A stretch of 64,000 nucleotides of DNA from Streptomyces coeruleorubidus. Lineage in GTDB: Bacteria > Actinomycetota > Actinomycetes > Streptomycetales > Streptomycetaceae. Made by a program: the position numbers and the translations under genes. A model generated the notes under the pieces. That model did no database searches. It was not told the origin of the DNA and worked only from the letters and a program-made list of their open reading frames with translations. Positions 27,948 through 36,887 of this stretch are shown here, one piece after another; within the stretch, counting starts at the first letter, position 1; every line of letters begins with the position of its first letter. The stretch spans positions 1,302,001 through 1,366,000 of the forward strand of contig NZ_CP118527.1 in assembly GCF_028885415.1 (NCBI RefSeq), read 5' to 3'.

Positions 27948-29522
27948 GTGACCACCGCCACTTCACCCCCGCCGCCCGACGCCCCCTCGAAGCAGCTCTC
28001 CCGACTGCTCGCCGTCCTCGGGCGCATCGAACGCCTCGGCAACAAACTCCCCCACCCCTTCTGGCTGTTCGGTGTGCTCAGCGTCGTCCTGGCGCTGGTC
28101 AGTTGGCTCCTGTCGGCCACCGGCGCCTCCGCGCTGAACCCCGCCACCGGCAAGACGGTGGGGGTGCGCAGCCTCGTCTCGGGCGAGGGGCTGCGGATGA
28201 TGATCTCCGACGCGGTGACCAACTACGCCACGTTCCCGCCGCTGGGCACGATCCTCGTGGTCATGCTGGGCGTGGCGGTCGCCGACCGGTCGGGGCTGCT
28301 GCCCGCGATGCTGCGGGCGGCCGTCGCCCGGGTCCCGGCCCGGTGGCTGACGTTCACGCTCGCCTTCACCGCCATGGTCGCGCACGTCGCGTCCGACGCG
28401 GCCTACGTGGTGCTGGTGCCGCTGGGCGCGATGGCGTTCCGGGCGGTGGGGCGCAGTCCGATGCTCGGTGCCGTGGTGGCGTTCGTGTCGGTGTCCGCCG
28501 GCTACGACGCGAGCCCGCTGGTCACACCGACGGACGCGATCCTGGCCGGGCTCACGACGGCCGCCGCGCACACGGTGGACCCCTCGTACGTGGTCAACCC
28601 GCTGTCCAACTACTTCTTCTCCGTGGCCTCCTCGGTCCTCCTGGCCCTCGTCGTCACCGTCGTCACGGAGAAGGTCATCGCCCGGCGGGTGGCGGCGATG
28701 CCCGAGGAACCGGAGCCGGAGGACGCTCCCGAGACCGCCGGTACGGAAGCCGGGGGACTGACGCTGCGCCCGGAGGAGCGCAGAGGCCTGCGCAACGCGG
28801 GTCTCGCGCTGCTGGCGTACGCCGCGCTGGTCGTGGCGGCGATGGCCCCGGCCGGATCTCCGCTGCGCGGCGAGGGCGGCAGCATCGTGCAGTCGCCGGT
28901 GCTCACCGGCATCGCGGTCGTGCTGGCGGTGGCGTTCCTGATCGTGGGCGCCGTGTACGGGCGCACGGTCGGGACCGTGACGACGGGCCGGGACATCCCC
29001 GACCAGATGGCGAAGGGCCTGCGCGAGATGGCGCCGATCCTGGTGCTGTTCTTCGCGATCTCCCAGTTCCTGGCGTACTTCAAGTGGACCGGCGTCGGCG
29101 AGGTCCTGGCGATCCGGGGCGCCGGCCTGCTGAAGTCGGCGGGCATCACGGGACCGGTCGCGTTCCTCGGTGTCCTGCTCGTCTGCACGGTGATCAACCT
29201 GCTCGTCACCAGCGGCTCCGCGCAATGGGCCCTGGTCTCCCCGGTGTTCGTGCCGATGTTCATGCTGCTCGACATCCCGCCCGAGGTGACCCAGGCGGTG
29301 TACCGCATCGCCGACTCGTGCACCAACGCGGCGACCCCGATGAGCGCCTACTTCGTGATGACCCTGGGTGTCGTCCAGCGCTACCGGCGCTCGGCCGGCA
29401 TCGGCACGCTGCTGTCGCTGACCCTGCCGCTGTGCCTGGTCATGCTGGCGGCGTGGACGCTGCTGTTCTACGCCTGGTGGGCGCTGGGCATTCCCCTGGG
29501 CCCCGGGGTGCCCGTCCGCTGA
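27948..29522 (+). CDS. AbgT-family transporter (p-aminobenzoyl-glutamate transporter-like)
   Basis: The 524-residue protein matches the AbgT family in length and pattern. The N-terminal RLGNKLPHPFWLF is followed by hydrophobic helices, ADRSGLLPAMLR, VAHVASDAAYVVLVPLGA, SAGYDASPLVTPTDAIL, the helix around VTSGSAQWALVSPVF and SCTNAATPMSAYF. E. coli AbgT imports p-aminobenzoyl-glutamate, a folate breakdown product; some family members export sulfonamides. The start is GTG 27948, though the ribosome site is weak. The M20 peptidase follows after 38 bases. Confidence 0.9.
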   Translation: MTTATSPPPPDAPSKQLSRLLAVLGRIERLGNKLPHPFWLFGVLSVVLALVSWLLSATGASALNPATGKTVGVRSLVSGEGLRMMISDAVTNYATFPPLGTILVVMLGVAVADRSGLLPAMLRAAVARVPARWLTFTLAFTAMVAHVASDAAYVVLVPLGAMAFRAVGRSPMLGAVVAFVSVSAGYDASPLVTPTDAILAGLTTAAAHTVDPSYVVNPLSNYFFSVASSVLLALVVTVVTEKVIARRVAAMPEEPEPEDAPETAGTEAGGLTLRPEERRGLRNAGLALLAYAALVVAAMAPAGSPLRGEGGSIVQSPVLTGIAVVLAVAFLIVGAVYGRTVGTVTTGRDIPDQMAKGLREMAPILVLFFAISQFLAYFKWTGVGEVLAIRGAGLLKSAGITGPVAFLGVLLVCTVINLLVTSGSAQWALVSPVFVPMFMLLDIPPEVTQAVYRIADSCTNAATPMSAYFVMTLGVVQRYRRSAGIGTLLSLTLPLCLVMLAAWTLLFYAWWALGIPLGPGVPVR

Positions 29523-29560
29523 CCGCCCGGCCGCTTCCGTACGTACGAGGAGGACCGCCC

Positions 29561-30715
29561 ATGTCCCTGACCCGTGTCGAGTCGCTGGCCCGGAGCGCCC
29601 TGCCGGAGATGACCGGCGACCTGCGGACGCTGGTCGAGCTCGAAACCCCCAGCGACGACAAGGAGTTGCTGACCGCAGGGCTCGCCGCCGTCGAGACCTG
29701 GACCCACCACCGGCTCGGCCCGCCGGACGAGTCGCGGCGGTACGACGGCGGTGCGCACGGCGACATGCTGGAGCTGCTGTACCGGGGCACATCGCCGGCG
29801 GTGGTGCTGGTCCTGTGCCACTACGACACGGTGTGGCCGGCCGGCACGCTCGCCGAGTGGCCCTTCCGGGTGAGCGAGAACGGGCGGGCCACCGGACCGG
29901 GCGCGTTCGACATGAAGTGCGGCCTGGTGCAGGCGGTGTGGGCGCTGCGGCTGCTGCGGGACCTGGACCTGCCGCGCCCGTCGGTGCGGCTGTTCCTGAA
30001 CGGCGACGAGGAGATCGGCAGCCCCGCCTCCCGGCCGGTGATCGAGCGGCTGAGCGAGGACGCGACGGCCACGCTCGTGTGCGAGGCGTCGGCCGGGCCG
30101 GAGGGGGCGCTGAAGACGTCCCGCAAGGGCGTCGGCCTGTTCGAGGTGACGGTGGAGGGCGTGGAGGCACACGCGGGCCTCGATCCGTACCGGGGTGCCA
30201 GCGCCGTGCACGCCCTCGCCGAACTGGTCACCCGCATCGCCGGGCTGGGCTCCCGGGAGCGGGGCACGACGGTCAACGTCGGGCTGATCGGCGGCGGCAC
30301 CGGCCGCAACGTCGTCGCCGGCCGGGCGGGCTGCGGCATCGACGTCCGGATCCCCGACCCCGCCGAAGCGGCCCGCATCGACGCCGCACTGGTCTCCCTC
30401 GCGCCCTCCGACCCCCGGGTCCGGGTCTCGGTCAGCGGCGGCTGGAACCGTCCCCCGATGGTGCCGACGCCCGCCTCCCGGCTCCTGTTCAAGCAGGCGC
30501 ACACGGCAGCGGAGGAGCTGGGGTGGCCCCTGCGGGAGACGGCCGTCGGCGGGGCGAGCGACGGCAACTTCGTCTCCGCGCTCGGCCGTCCCGTCCTCGA
30601 CGGCCTCGGCGCGGTGGGCGACGGCGCCCACGCACGGCACGAGCACGTCCTGCTGGACCATGTCCCGCCGCGCACGGCGCTGCTGGCGGGGCTGCTCATG
30701 GCCGGGGCGGTGTAG
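29561..30715 (+). CDS. M20-family peptidase (glutamate carboxypeptidase type)
   Basis: The 384-residue protein shows VLVLCHYDTVWPAG (metal His/Asp), GPGAFDMKCGLVQ, NGDEEIGSPAS (Glu pair), the dimerisation domain and the C-terminal His in HARHEH. It resembles glutamate carboxypeptidases that split folate-like amides. GAGGAGG precedes ATG 29561. It lies in one operon with AbgT, so the imported substrate is probably hydrolysed here. Confidence 0.92.
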   Translation: MSLTRVESLARSALPEMTGDLRTLVELETPSDDKELLTAGLAAVETWTHHRLGPPDESRRYDGGAHGDMLELLYRGTSPAVVLVLCHYDTVWPAGTLAEWPFRVSENGRATGPGAFDMKCGLVQAVWALRLLRDLDLPRPSVRLFLNGDEEIGSPASRPVIERLSEDATATLVCEASAGPEGALKTSRKGVGLFEVTVEGVEAHAGLDPYRGASAVHALAELVTRIAGLGSRERGTTVNVGLIGGGTGRNVVAGRAGCGIDVRIPDPAEAARIDAALVSLAPSDPRVRVSVSGGWNRPPMVPTPASRLLFKQAHTAAEELGWPLRETAVGGASDGNFVSALGRPVLDGLGAVGDGAHARHEHVLLDHVPPRTALLAGLLMAGAV

Positions 30716-30769
30716 CCGGGGAATGGCCGGGCGGTGTAGGCGCGGAATGGCCGGGCGGTGTAGCCGCGG
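30698..30769. repeat. Three tandem 24-bp repeats over the M20 stop codon
   Basis: Copies lie at 30698-30721, 30722-30745 and 30746-30769. They share the core ATGGCCGGGCGGTGTAG; the first has an extra G and includes the peptidase's own stop codon. The later copies are expansions of the gene's 3' end. Confidence 0.9.
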
Positions 30770-30819
30770 ACGTCTCCCCAACCTCTGGACGCCCTCACTC
30801 GGGCTCGCCTAGGGTGCGC

Positions 30820-30834
30820 TGGCAAGCGCTTTCT
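30820..30834 (+). promoter_or_regulatory. LacI-family operator upstream of GH115
   Basis: TGGCAAGCGCTTTCT matches the palindromic pattern of LacI/CcpA-type operators, centred on GCGC, about 90 bases before the GH115 start. A sugar-responsive LacI regulator encoded elsewhere is likely. Confidence 0.6.
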
Positions 30835-30925
30835 AGCCTGCCCATGCCAATCCCACGTGCGCGCAGCCCCGCCGACGGCCCGGACGAGGAACCGACGCGG
30901 GCCTGACGCGGAAAGGCAGTGTCCC

Positions 30926-33913
30926 GTGCCGCACAGCGAGCCCCAAAGACCGTCGCACCCGTCATGGACCCGCAAGTCGTTCTTACGGGGAATGGCAGCC
31001 GTCGGCGCCGCCCCCCTGCTCCCCGCCGCCGTACTCCCCGCCGCCACCGCCGAAGCCGCCCCCGCGGCGCGAGGGGACTTCCCGCTGCTCCGGAGCGGCA
31101 CCCCCGCGGACGTGTTCGTGGACGCGGCGGACGACCCCGCCGTGATCCGCGCGGCCGGTGACCTCGTGGCGGACGTGGAGCGGGTCGGCGGCGTCAGACC
31201 ACGGCTGCTGAACACCGTGCCCCGGCGGGCCGAACTCCTGGTCGTGTTGGGGACGATCGGCGCCAGCCCGGTGATAGACCGGCTCGTCCGGCACAGACGT
31301 CTGGACGTCTCCCGGGTCCAGGGCCGCTGGGAGGCGTCCGTCACCCAGGTCGTGGACCGTCCGCTGCCCGGGGTGGACCGCGCCCTGGTCATCGCGGGCA
31401 GCGACCGGCGCGGCACGGTCTACGGCATCTACGACACCTCGGAACGCATCGGCGTCTCGCCCTGGTACTGGTGGGCCGACGTCCCGGTGGTCCGCCGCGA
31501 CACGGTGACGGTCCCGGCGGGCCCCCTCGTACGCCACGAGCCCGCCGTCCGCTACCGCGGCATCTTCATCAACGACGAGCAGAACCTCACCACCTGGTCC
31601 CACCGCACCCAGGAGCCGGACAAGAACATCGGCCCCCGCACCTACGAGCGGGTCTTCGAGCTGCTGCTCCGCCTCAAGGCCAACTACCTCTGGCCCGCGA
31701 TGCACCCGTACTCCGACTTCTTCAACAAGCACCGCGAGAACCCCGAACTGGCCGACCGCTACGGCATCGTGGTCGGCTCCAGCCACCCCGAGGCCATGCT
31801 GCGCAACGGCGTGCACGAGTGGGAGCCGTGGGCCGCGGACCACCGGAACCCCGACGGCACCCTGCCGCTCTACGACTACACGGTGAACCCGGCCGTCATC
31901 TCCGACTACTGGCGGGCGCGGGCCCGGCAGAACGCCGGCTACGAGAGCAGCTGGACGATCGGCATGCGCGGCCTGCACGACTCCGCGCTGGAGACGAAGT
32001 ACGCCACCACGATCCCGGAGAAGGTCGCGGTGATGAACGACATCATCGCCGACCAGCGCCGCATCCTGGCCGAGGAGGTGGGCGAGGCGGCCGCGCCGCA
32101 GATCTTCATCCCGTACAAGGAGGTCCTGGAGCTGTACAACGCGGGCGTCCAGGTCCCCGACGACGTCACGCTGATCTGGCCGGACGACAACCACGGCAAC
32201 ATGCGCCAGCTCCCGAACGAGGCGGAGCGCCACCGCTCCGGCGGCAACGGCATCTACTACCACCTCTCCTACTGGGGCCGCCCCAGGAGCTATCTGTGGC
32301 TGGACACCACGCAGTTGAGCAAGGTGTGGCAGGAGCTGCGCCGGGTCCACGACCACCAGGCCGACCGGATGTGGATCTTCAACGTCGGTGACATCAAGTC
32401 GATCGAGACGGGGCTGTCCTTCTGCCTGGACATGGCGTGGGACGTGGACCGCTGGGGCCCGGACGACGTCGAGGACTTCCTGGTGGAATGGGCCGGGCGC
32501 CAGTTCGGCCGGCGCCACGGCTCGGAGATCGCCGCCATCCGCACGGAGTACTACCGCCTGGCGGCGGAGCGGCGCCCGGAGTTCATCGACAAGGCGGTCT
32601 TCTCGACGGTGCACCACGGCGACGAGGCGGGCCGCCGGATGGCCGCCTACGAGCGGTTGCTGGACCGGGTGCGGAAGCTGGGCGCGAAGCTGCCCGAGCC
32701 CTACCGCGACGCTTTCTACGAGCTGGTCGAATACCCGGTGCACGGTGCTTACTTGATGAATCTGAAGTACTACTGGGCGGACCGCAACGCGCTCGCCGTC
32801 CGTCAGGGGCGCGGCGCCGGCACCAACCGCTTCGCGGACCTGGCCGAGGCCGCGCACGCCGAGGAGCAGGCGATCACCCGCCGCTACAACTCGGAGATCG
32901 CGGGCGGCAAGTGGGACGGCATCGTCAACCCCTACCCCTCCCAGATCCCGAAGGCCCCGGGCCGTCCGGCCGTCACGCGGGTGCCCCGCCAGGAGACCTC
33001 GGGCCTGGGGCTGGCCGCGGAGGGCAACGAAACGGGGGCGGGCCGGCCGCTCTCCTTCTCCTCCTACACCCGCGACCGCCGCTTCGTGGACGTCTTCAAC
33101 ACCGGTTTCCTGCCACTGGAGTGGCAGGCCGAGCCGAGTCACCCGTGGATCCGGCTGAGCACGGCGGGCGGCGAACTCACCGACCAGACACGGGTATGGG
33201 TGGAGATCGACTGGCCGCGGGCACCGGAGGGCACCCACCACCCCACGCTGACGTTCACCGGTGCCGGCACGACCGCCGAGGTACCCATGCGGGTGGTCAA
33301 CGACGGCGAACGGGCCCGGCAGCGCGCCCGCGGTTTCGTCGAGGCCCACGGCTACGTGTCGATCGACGCGGCGCACTTCGACCGTCAGGTGGCGCGGGGC
33401 GGGGCGCGGTGGCGGGTCGTACGCGGCCTGGGACGCCGTACGGCCGCCGTCGAGACGGTCCCGACGACCGCACCGCCGATCACCGAGGACCTCCCCACCC
33501 GGTCACCGGAGCTGCGCTACCGGGTGCGCTTCGCCGGCACCGGCACCTTCCCGGTGACCGTCTTCCGGCTGCCTTCCCTCGACGAGCGGGGCAAGCGCCG
33601 ACTGGCGATCGCCCTCGACGACCAGCCGCCGACACTCCTGTCCGGCCAGGCGATCGCCACCGGCAACCGGGGGGACGCCTGGGCCCGCAACGTCGAGGAG
33701 GGCATCGAGAAGCTGACGGCCCGGGTGACCGTCGCGGAGCCCGGGGAGCATGTGCTGCGGGTGTTCATGACCGACCCCGCGATCGCCGTGGACCAGATCG
33801 TCATCGACACGGGCGGCCTGCCCGCGAGCTATCTCGCGCCGCCGGAGAGCTACCACCGCGTCTTCAATCCCGGCCCCGCCGTCGCACCGGGCGCGGAGGC
33901 ACCGGACCAATAG
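30926..33913 (+). CDS. Secreted GH115 alpha-glucuronidase
   Basis: The 995-residue enzyme matches glycoside hydrolase family 115, which removes (4-O-methyl)glucuronic acid side chains from xylan. An N-terminal Tat-like signal is present (RKSFLRGMAAVGAAPLL, with RK instead of RR), cleaved near ATAEAAPA. Family features include the N-terminal alpha/beta domain, RYRGIFINDEQNL, LKANYLWPAMHPYSDFF, VVGSSHPEAMLRN and LIWPDDNHGN, and a C-terminal beta domain. GAAAGG lies nine bases before GTG 30926. A LacI-type operator is upstream. Confidence 0.92.
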   Translation: MPHSEPQRPSHPSWTRKSFLRGMAAVGAAPLLPAAVLPAATAEAAPAARGDFPLLRSGTPADVFVDAADDPAVIRAAGDLVADVERVGGVRPRLLNTVPRRAELLVVLGTIGASPVIDRLVRHRRLDVSRVQGRWEASVTQVVDRPLPGVDRALVIAGSDRRGTVYGIYDTSERIGVSPWYWWADVPVVRRDTVTVPAGPLVRHEPAVRYRGIFINDEQNLTTWSHRTQEPDKNIGPRTYERVFELLLRLKANYLWPAMHPYSDFFNKHRENPELADRYGIVVGSSHPEAMLRNGVHEWEPWAADHRNPDGTLPLYDYTVNPAVISDYWRARARQNAGYESSWTIGMRGLHDSALETKYATTIPEKVAVMNDIIADQRRILAEEVGEAAAPQIFIPYKEVLELYNAGVQVPDDVTLIWPDDNHGNMRQLPNEAERHRSGGNGIYYHLSYWGRPRSYLWLDTTQLSKVWQELRRVHDHQADRMWIFNVGDIKSIETGLSFCLDMAWDVDRWGPDDVEDFLVEWAGRQFGRRHGSEIAAIRTEYYRLAAERRPEFIDKAVFSTVHHGDEAGRRMAAYERLLDRVRKLGAKLPEPYRDAFYELVEYPVHGAYLMNLKYYWADRNALAVRQGRGAGTNRFADLAEAAHAEEQAITRRYNSEIAGGKWDGIVNPYPSQIPKAPGRPAVTRVPRQETSGLGLAAEGNETGAGRPLSFSSYTRDRRFVDVFNTGFLPLEWQAEPSHPWIRLSTAGGELTDQTRVWVEIDWPRAPEGTHHPTLTFTGAGTTAEVPMRVVNDGERARQRARGFVEAHGYVSIDAAHFDRQVARGGARWRVVRGLGRRTAAVETVPTTAPPITEDLPTRSPELRYRVRFAGTGTFPVTVFRLPSLDERGKRRLAIALDDQPPTLLSGQAIATGNRGDAWARNVEEGIEKLTARVTVAEPGEHVLRVFMTDPAIAVDQIVIDTGGLPASYLAPPESYHRVFNPGPAVAPGAEAPDQ

Positions 33914-34161
33914 GCCGGTCACCGGCAGGCGCTTGGCGCGGCCATCATGTCCATGCCAGGCGTCTGCCACGACTGCCGTTCCTCAGGAGCACTGATGGGA
34001 ACACGGATTTCTGAGTGCACAGAAAATCAATAAAAAGCTGGGCACATGTAGCACCGTGATTCGCTCGACGCCCCTCCGTGCATCCGTGCGCCCCTACGGA
34101 GAAAGGATTCGGCGAGCCGTCGGCAGATTCCACTGGGCAGGACATGAGGCGAGCATCAAGT

Positions 34162-34177
34162 CGGTGCGACCGCACCG
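34162..34177. promoter_or_regulatory. Palindrome upstream of the P450-terpene synthase pair
   Basis: CGGTGCGACCGCACCG has 7-bp perfect arms around AC and lies 35 bases before the P450 start. The 299 bases from 33914 to 34212 hold no gene that I can support, only this palindrome and an AT-rich stretch near 34015-34040. It may be an operator, or the left part of the mRNA leader. Confidence 0.4.
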
Positions 34178-34212
34178 AGATTCCGTGTGCCAACTGAGGC
34201 AGGTGGTATTCG

Positions 34213-35688
34213 ATGAGCGGCTCCGTCCCCGGACCAGCCCGAGATTGGACAGTGGGCACTGCTCCAGGCATATTCCCATTCATCGGCCACGGTATCGACT
34301 TGGTCCGTCGGCCGCTGGCCTTTCTGAATTCTTTGCCCGGACACGGGGATCTGGTCGAGGTACGCCTGGGTCCTCAGCGTGCCTGGATGGCGTGTCACCC
34401 GGACTTGGTCCACCAGGTGCTCAGGGACCCGCGCACGTTCGACAAGGGCGGCCCCCTCTACGACAGGTTGCGGATGCTGCTGGGGGACGGCGTCGGCACC
34501 TGCCGCCATCAGGATCACCGGCGCCAGCGCAGGCTGCTCCAGCCCGAGTTCCGCAAGGCCCGCGTCGCCGACCAGGTGCGCCTGATGGGCGACGAAGTCG
34601 AGTCGGTGTGCCGCGCGTGGCGGGCCGGGCAAGTGGTCGACATCAGCACGACCATGCTGGACCTGTCCACACGCGTGGTCAGCCGCGTCCTCTTCTCCGA
34701 CTCGCTCGACACCGCGACGGCCGCCGAGATGCGCATGTGCCTGGCCACCGTGGTCCACGGCATGTTCGTCCGGACGGTGATGCCGGTCGACGCCCTGTTC
34801 CGCGTTCCCACGCCGGCGAACCGGCGTTACCGGCATGCTTCCGAGCGCCTGCGCGCGATCGTCGACGCGGCCATCGCCCAGCGCCGGCAAGGCACTCCCC
34901 GCGACGACCTGCTGGGGACCCTGCTGGCGGCCACGCGGGACGACGGCGGGGGGACGGCGATCACCGATCAGGAAGTGCACGGCCAGGTGATGACGCTGAT
35001 GTTCGCCGGCGCCGAGAGCACCGCCCTGTGCCTCTCCTCCGCCCTGGAGCTCCTGGGGCGGCATCCCGAGGAGGAACGCCGCCTGCACGCCGAAGTCGAC
35101 TCCGTGCTCGCTTCGGGCCGGCCGCCCGGCCCCGACGAGCTGCCGCGCCTCGTCCACACCCGGTGCGTCCTCACCGAGACCCTCCGCCACCGCCCGCCCG
35201 GCTGGCTCTTCACCCGCATCACCACGCGGGAGACGGAGCTCGCAGGGCACCGTCTCCCGCAGGGCGCCACCGTCATGTTCAGCCCGTACCTCCTGCACCA
35301 CGACCCCGCCCTGTTCCCCGACCCCGATCGCTTCCTCCCCGACCGCTGGCTGCCCGGGCAGGCCGTCGCGGTCCCGCCCGGAGCGATGATTCCGTTCGGT
35401 GCGGGCAGCCGGAAATGCATCGGCGAGACACTCGCGCTGACGGAGGCCACGGTGGCTGTCGCGTTCATCGCCCGCCACTGGCGGCTGCGTCACCTGCCCG
35501 GCTACACCGAACGGCTGCGCCCCGCGGCCTCGTTGGGGCCGCGGGGACTGGTGATGATCAGCGAACCGCGAGCGAGGCGGCCGGTGGGCACGCCGCCTCG
35601 GGCGGATTCCCGCGCACCCGGAACAACTGTCGCGCCCGTCGTCCACGGCTCCGGAACGGCAGGTGGCAATGATGTCCGCGACGCATGA
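34213..35688 (+). CDS. Cytochrome P450 (terpene-associated)
   Basis: The 491-residue P450 has AGAEST in the I-helix (residues 265-270), ExxR in ETLRHRPP and the haem loop FGAGSRKCIG with Cys402. The substrate-side SYLLHHDPALFPDPDRFLPDRW region is of the type found in terpene-oxidising enzymes. A C-terminal Pro-, Arg-rich tail of about 40 residues is low in structure. The terpene synthase gene overlaps its end by 20 bases, so the P450 probably oxidises that cyclase's product. Confidence 0.93.
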   Translation: MSGSVPGPARDWTVGTAPGIFPFIGHGIDLVRRPLAFLNSLPGHGDLVEVRLGPQRAWMACHPDLVHQVLRDPRTFDKGGPLYDRLRMLLGDGVGTCRHQDHRRQRRLLQPEFRKARVADQVRLMGDEVESVCRAWRAGQVVDISTTMLDLSTRVVSRVLFSDSLDTATAAEMRMCLATVVHGMFVRTVMPVDALFRVPTPANRRYRHASERLRAIVDAAIAQRRQGTPRDDLLGTLLAATRDDGGGTAITDQEVHGQVMTLMFAGAESTALCLSSALELLGRHPEEERRLHAEVDSVLASGRPPGPDELPRLVHTRCVLTETLRHRPPGWLFTRITTRETELAGHRLPQGATVMFSPYLLHHDPALFPDPDRFLPDRWLPGQAVAVPPGAMIPFGAGSRKCIGETLALTEATVAVAFIARHWRLRHLPGYTERLRPAASLGPRGLVMISEPRARRPVGTPPRADSRAPGTTVAPVVHGSGTAGGNDVRDA

Positions 35689-36679
35689 GGAAATCACGCT
35701 TGCCGCGCAAAGCGGAATTCCGGTCGTCGATCTGAGGGAACTGATCGACGCAAACCTCTACATGCCCTTCCCTTTCCAGCAAAATCCCCACGCGTCCGAA
35801 GCGGCGGCAGGCGTCGATGAATGGCTGAGCACCTGGGGGCTGACCGATGACCCGGCCGTGGCGGCCATGATCTCCTATACACGCCCCGCCGAACTCGCGG
35901 CCTACAACAGTCCGACCATGGATTCCGGGCTCCTCCAGATCATGGCCAACCAGATCGCCTACCAGTTCATCTTCGACGACCGCGCGGAGGACATCGGCCG
36001 GCACACGCCGGGCCGGCTGCTGCCCATGCTGTGCGAGAGCATCGCGATCCTGCGGGACGGCGGGCCGCCCACCACCCCGCTCGGGGCCGCCCTGGCCGAC
36101 CTCCATCGACAGGTACAGCGGCGGTGCACACCCGCTCAGGCCGCACGATGGGCCTGGCACAGCCGTGAGTACGTGCACGGCCTGCTGTACGAAGCGGTGG
36201 CCCAGACCCACCCCGCCCCGGTGGGAAGCGGGCTGTGCCGGTCCGTACGCTCCCTCATCGCGGGCGTCGAGCCGTTCTACCCACTGTGCGAGGCCGCGCA
36301 GCCGTGCGAACTGACCCCGGAGGAGATCCATCACCCCGTCATGCGACGCCTGAGCCGGCTGTCGGCCGACGCTGCGGTGTGGATACCCGACCTCTTCTCC
36401 GCGGTGAAGGAACAGCAGGCGGGCGGCGTGATCAACCTGGCCCTCGCCTACCAGCGGACACACCGGTGCTCCCTGCCGGTGGCCGTCACGCTCGCCACAC
36501 GGCAGATCAACAGCACGATCCGCGAGTTCGAGGAGCTCTACGGTGAGCTCAGGCCGGAGTTGACCCCGTCCGGCATCGGCTACGTGGAGGGCATGGCCGG
36601 CTGGATCCGCGGTTGCTACTTCTGGTCCCGGACCGTGCCGCGGTACGCGGACACGATGGCGGCACCCGCGGTGCTCTGA
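35669..36679 (+). CDS. Class I terpene synthase with altered NSE motif
   Basis: The protein has about 336 residues and the bacterial terpene cyclase fold. The first metal motif reads FIFDDRAED (Asp103 and Asp104). The second, usually N(D)xxSxxxE, reads PDLFSAVKE, so Asn is replaced by Pro240, while Ser244 and Glu248 remain. The C-terminal WSRTVPRY supplies the usual Arg-Tyr pair. The start may be GTG 35663, ATG 35669 or ATG 35672. It overlaps the P450, so it is translationally coupled. The length suggests a sesqui- or monoterpene-type cyclase; the product is not predictable. Confidence 0.88.
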   Translation: MMSATHEEITLAAQSGIPVVDLRELIDANLYMPFPFQQNPHASEAAAGVDEWLSTWGLTDDPAVAAMISYTRPAELAAYNSPTMDSGLLQIMANQIAYQFIFDDRAEDIGRHTPGRLLPMLCESIAILRDGGPPTTPLGAALADLHRQVQRRCTPAQAARWAWHSREYVHGLLYEAVAQTHPAPVGSGLCRSVRSLIAGVEPFYPLCEAAQPCELTPEEIHHPVMRRLSRLSADAAVWIPDLFSAVKEQQAGGVINLALAYQRTHRCSLPVAVTLATRQINSTIREFEELYGELRPELTPSGIGYVEGMAGWIRGCYFWSRTVPRYADTMAAPAVL

Positions 36680-36887
36680 TCCGCCGCCCGACCGGTCGTT
36701 TTCCCCACAGGGATCCCGAGAAGGGCGGAAACGCAGCAGACTACCCGAAAGGCTGAGACCCGAACCGCTTCCGCGGAAAGTTCACCCTCTCTGTCGACCT
36801 CCTGTTCCGACCCGGCCAAGGGGCTTGCACGAGGGCGTACGCTCGCCCCGTCACGGCGGGGAGCAACGACAGGAAGCGGTAGACCAC

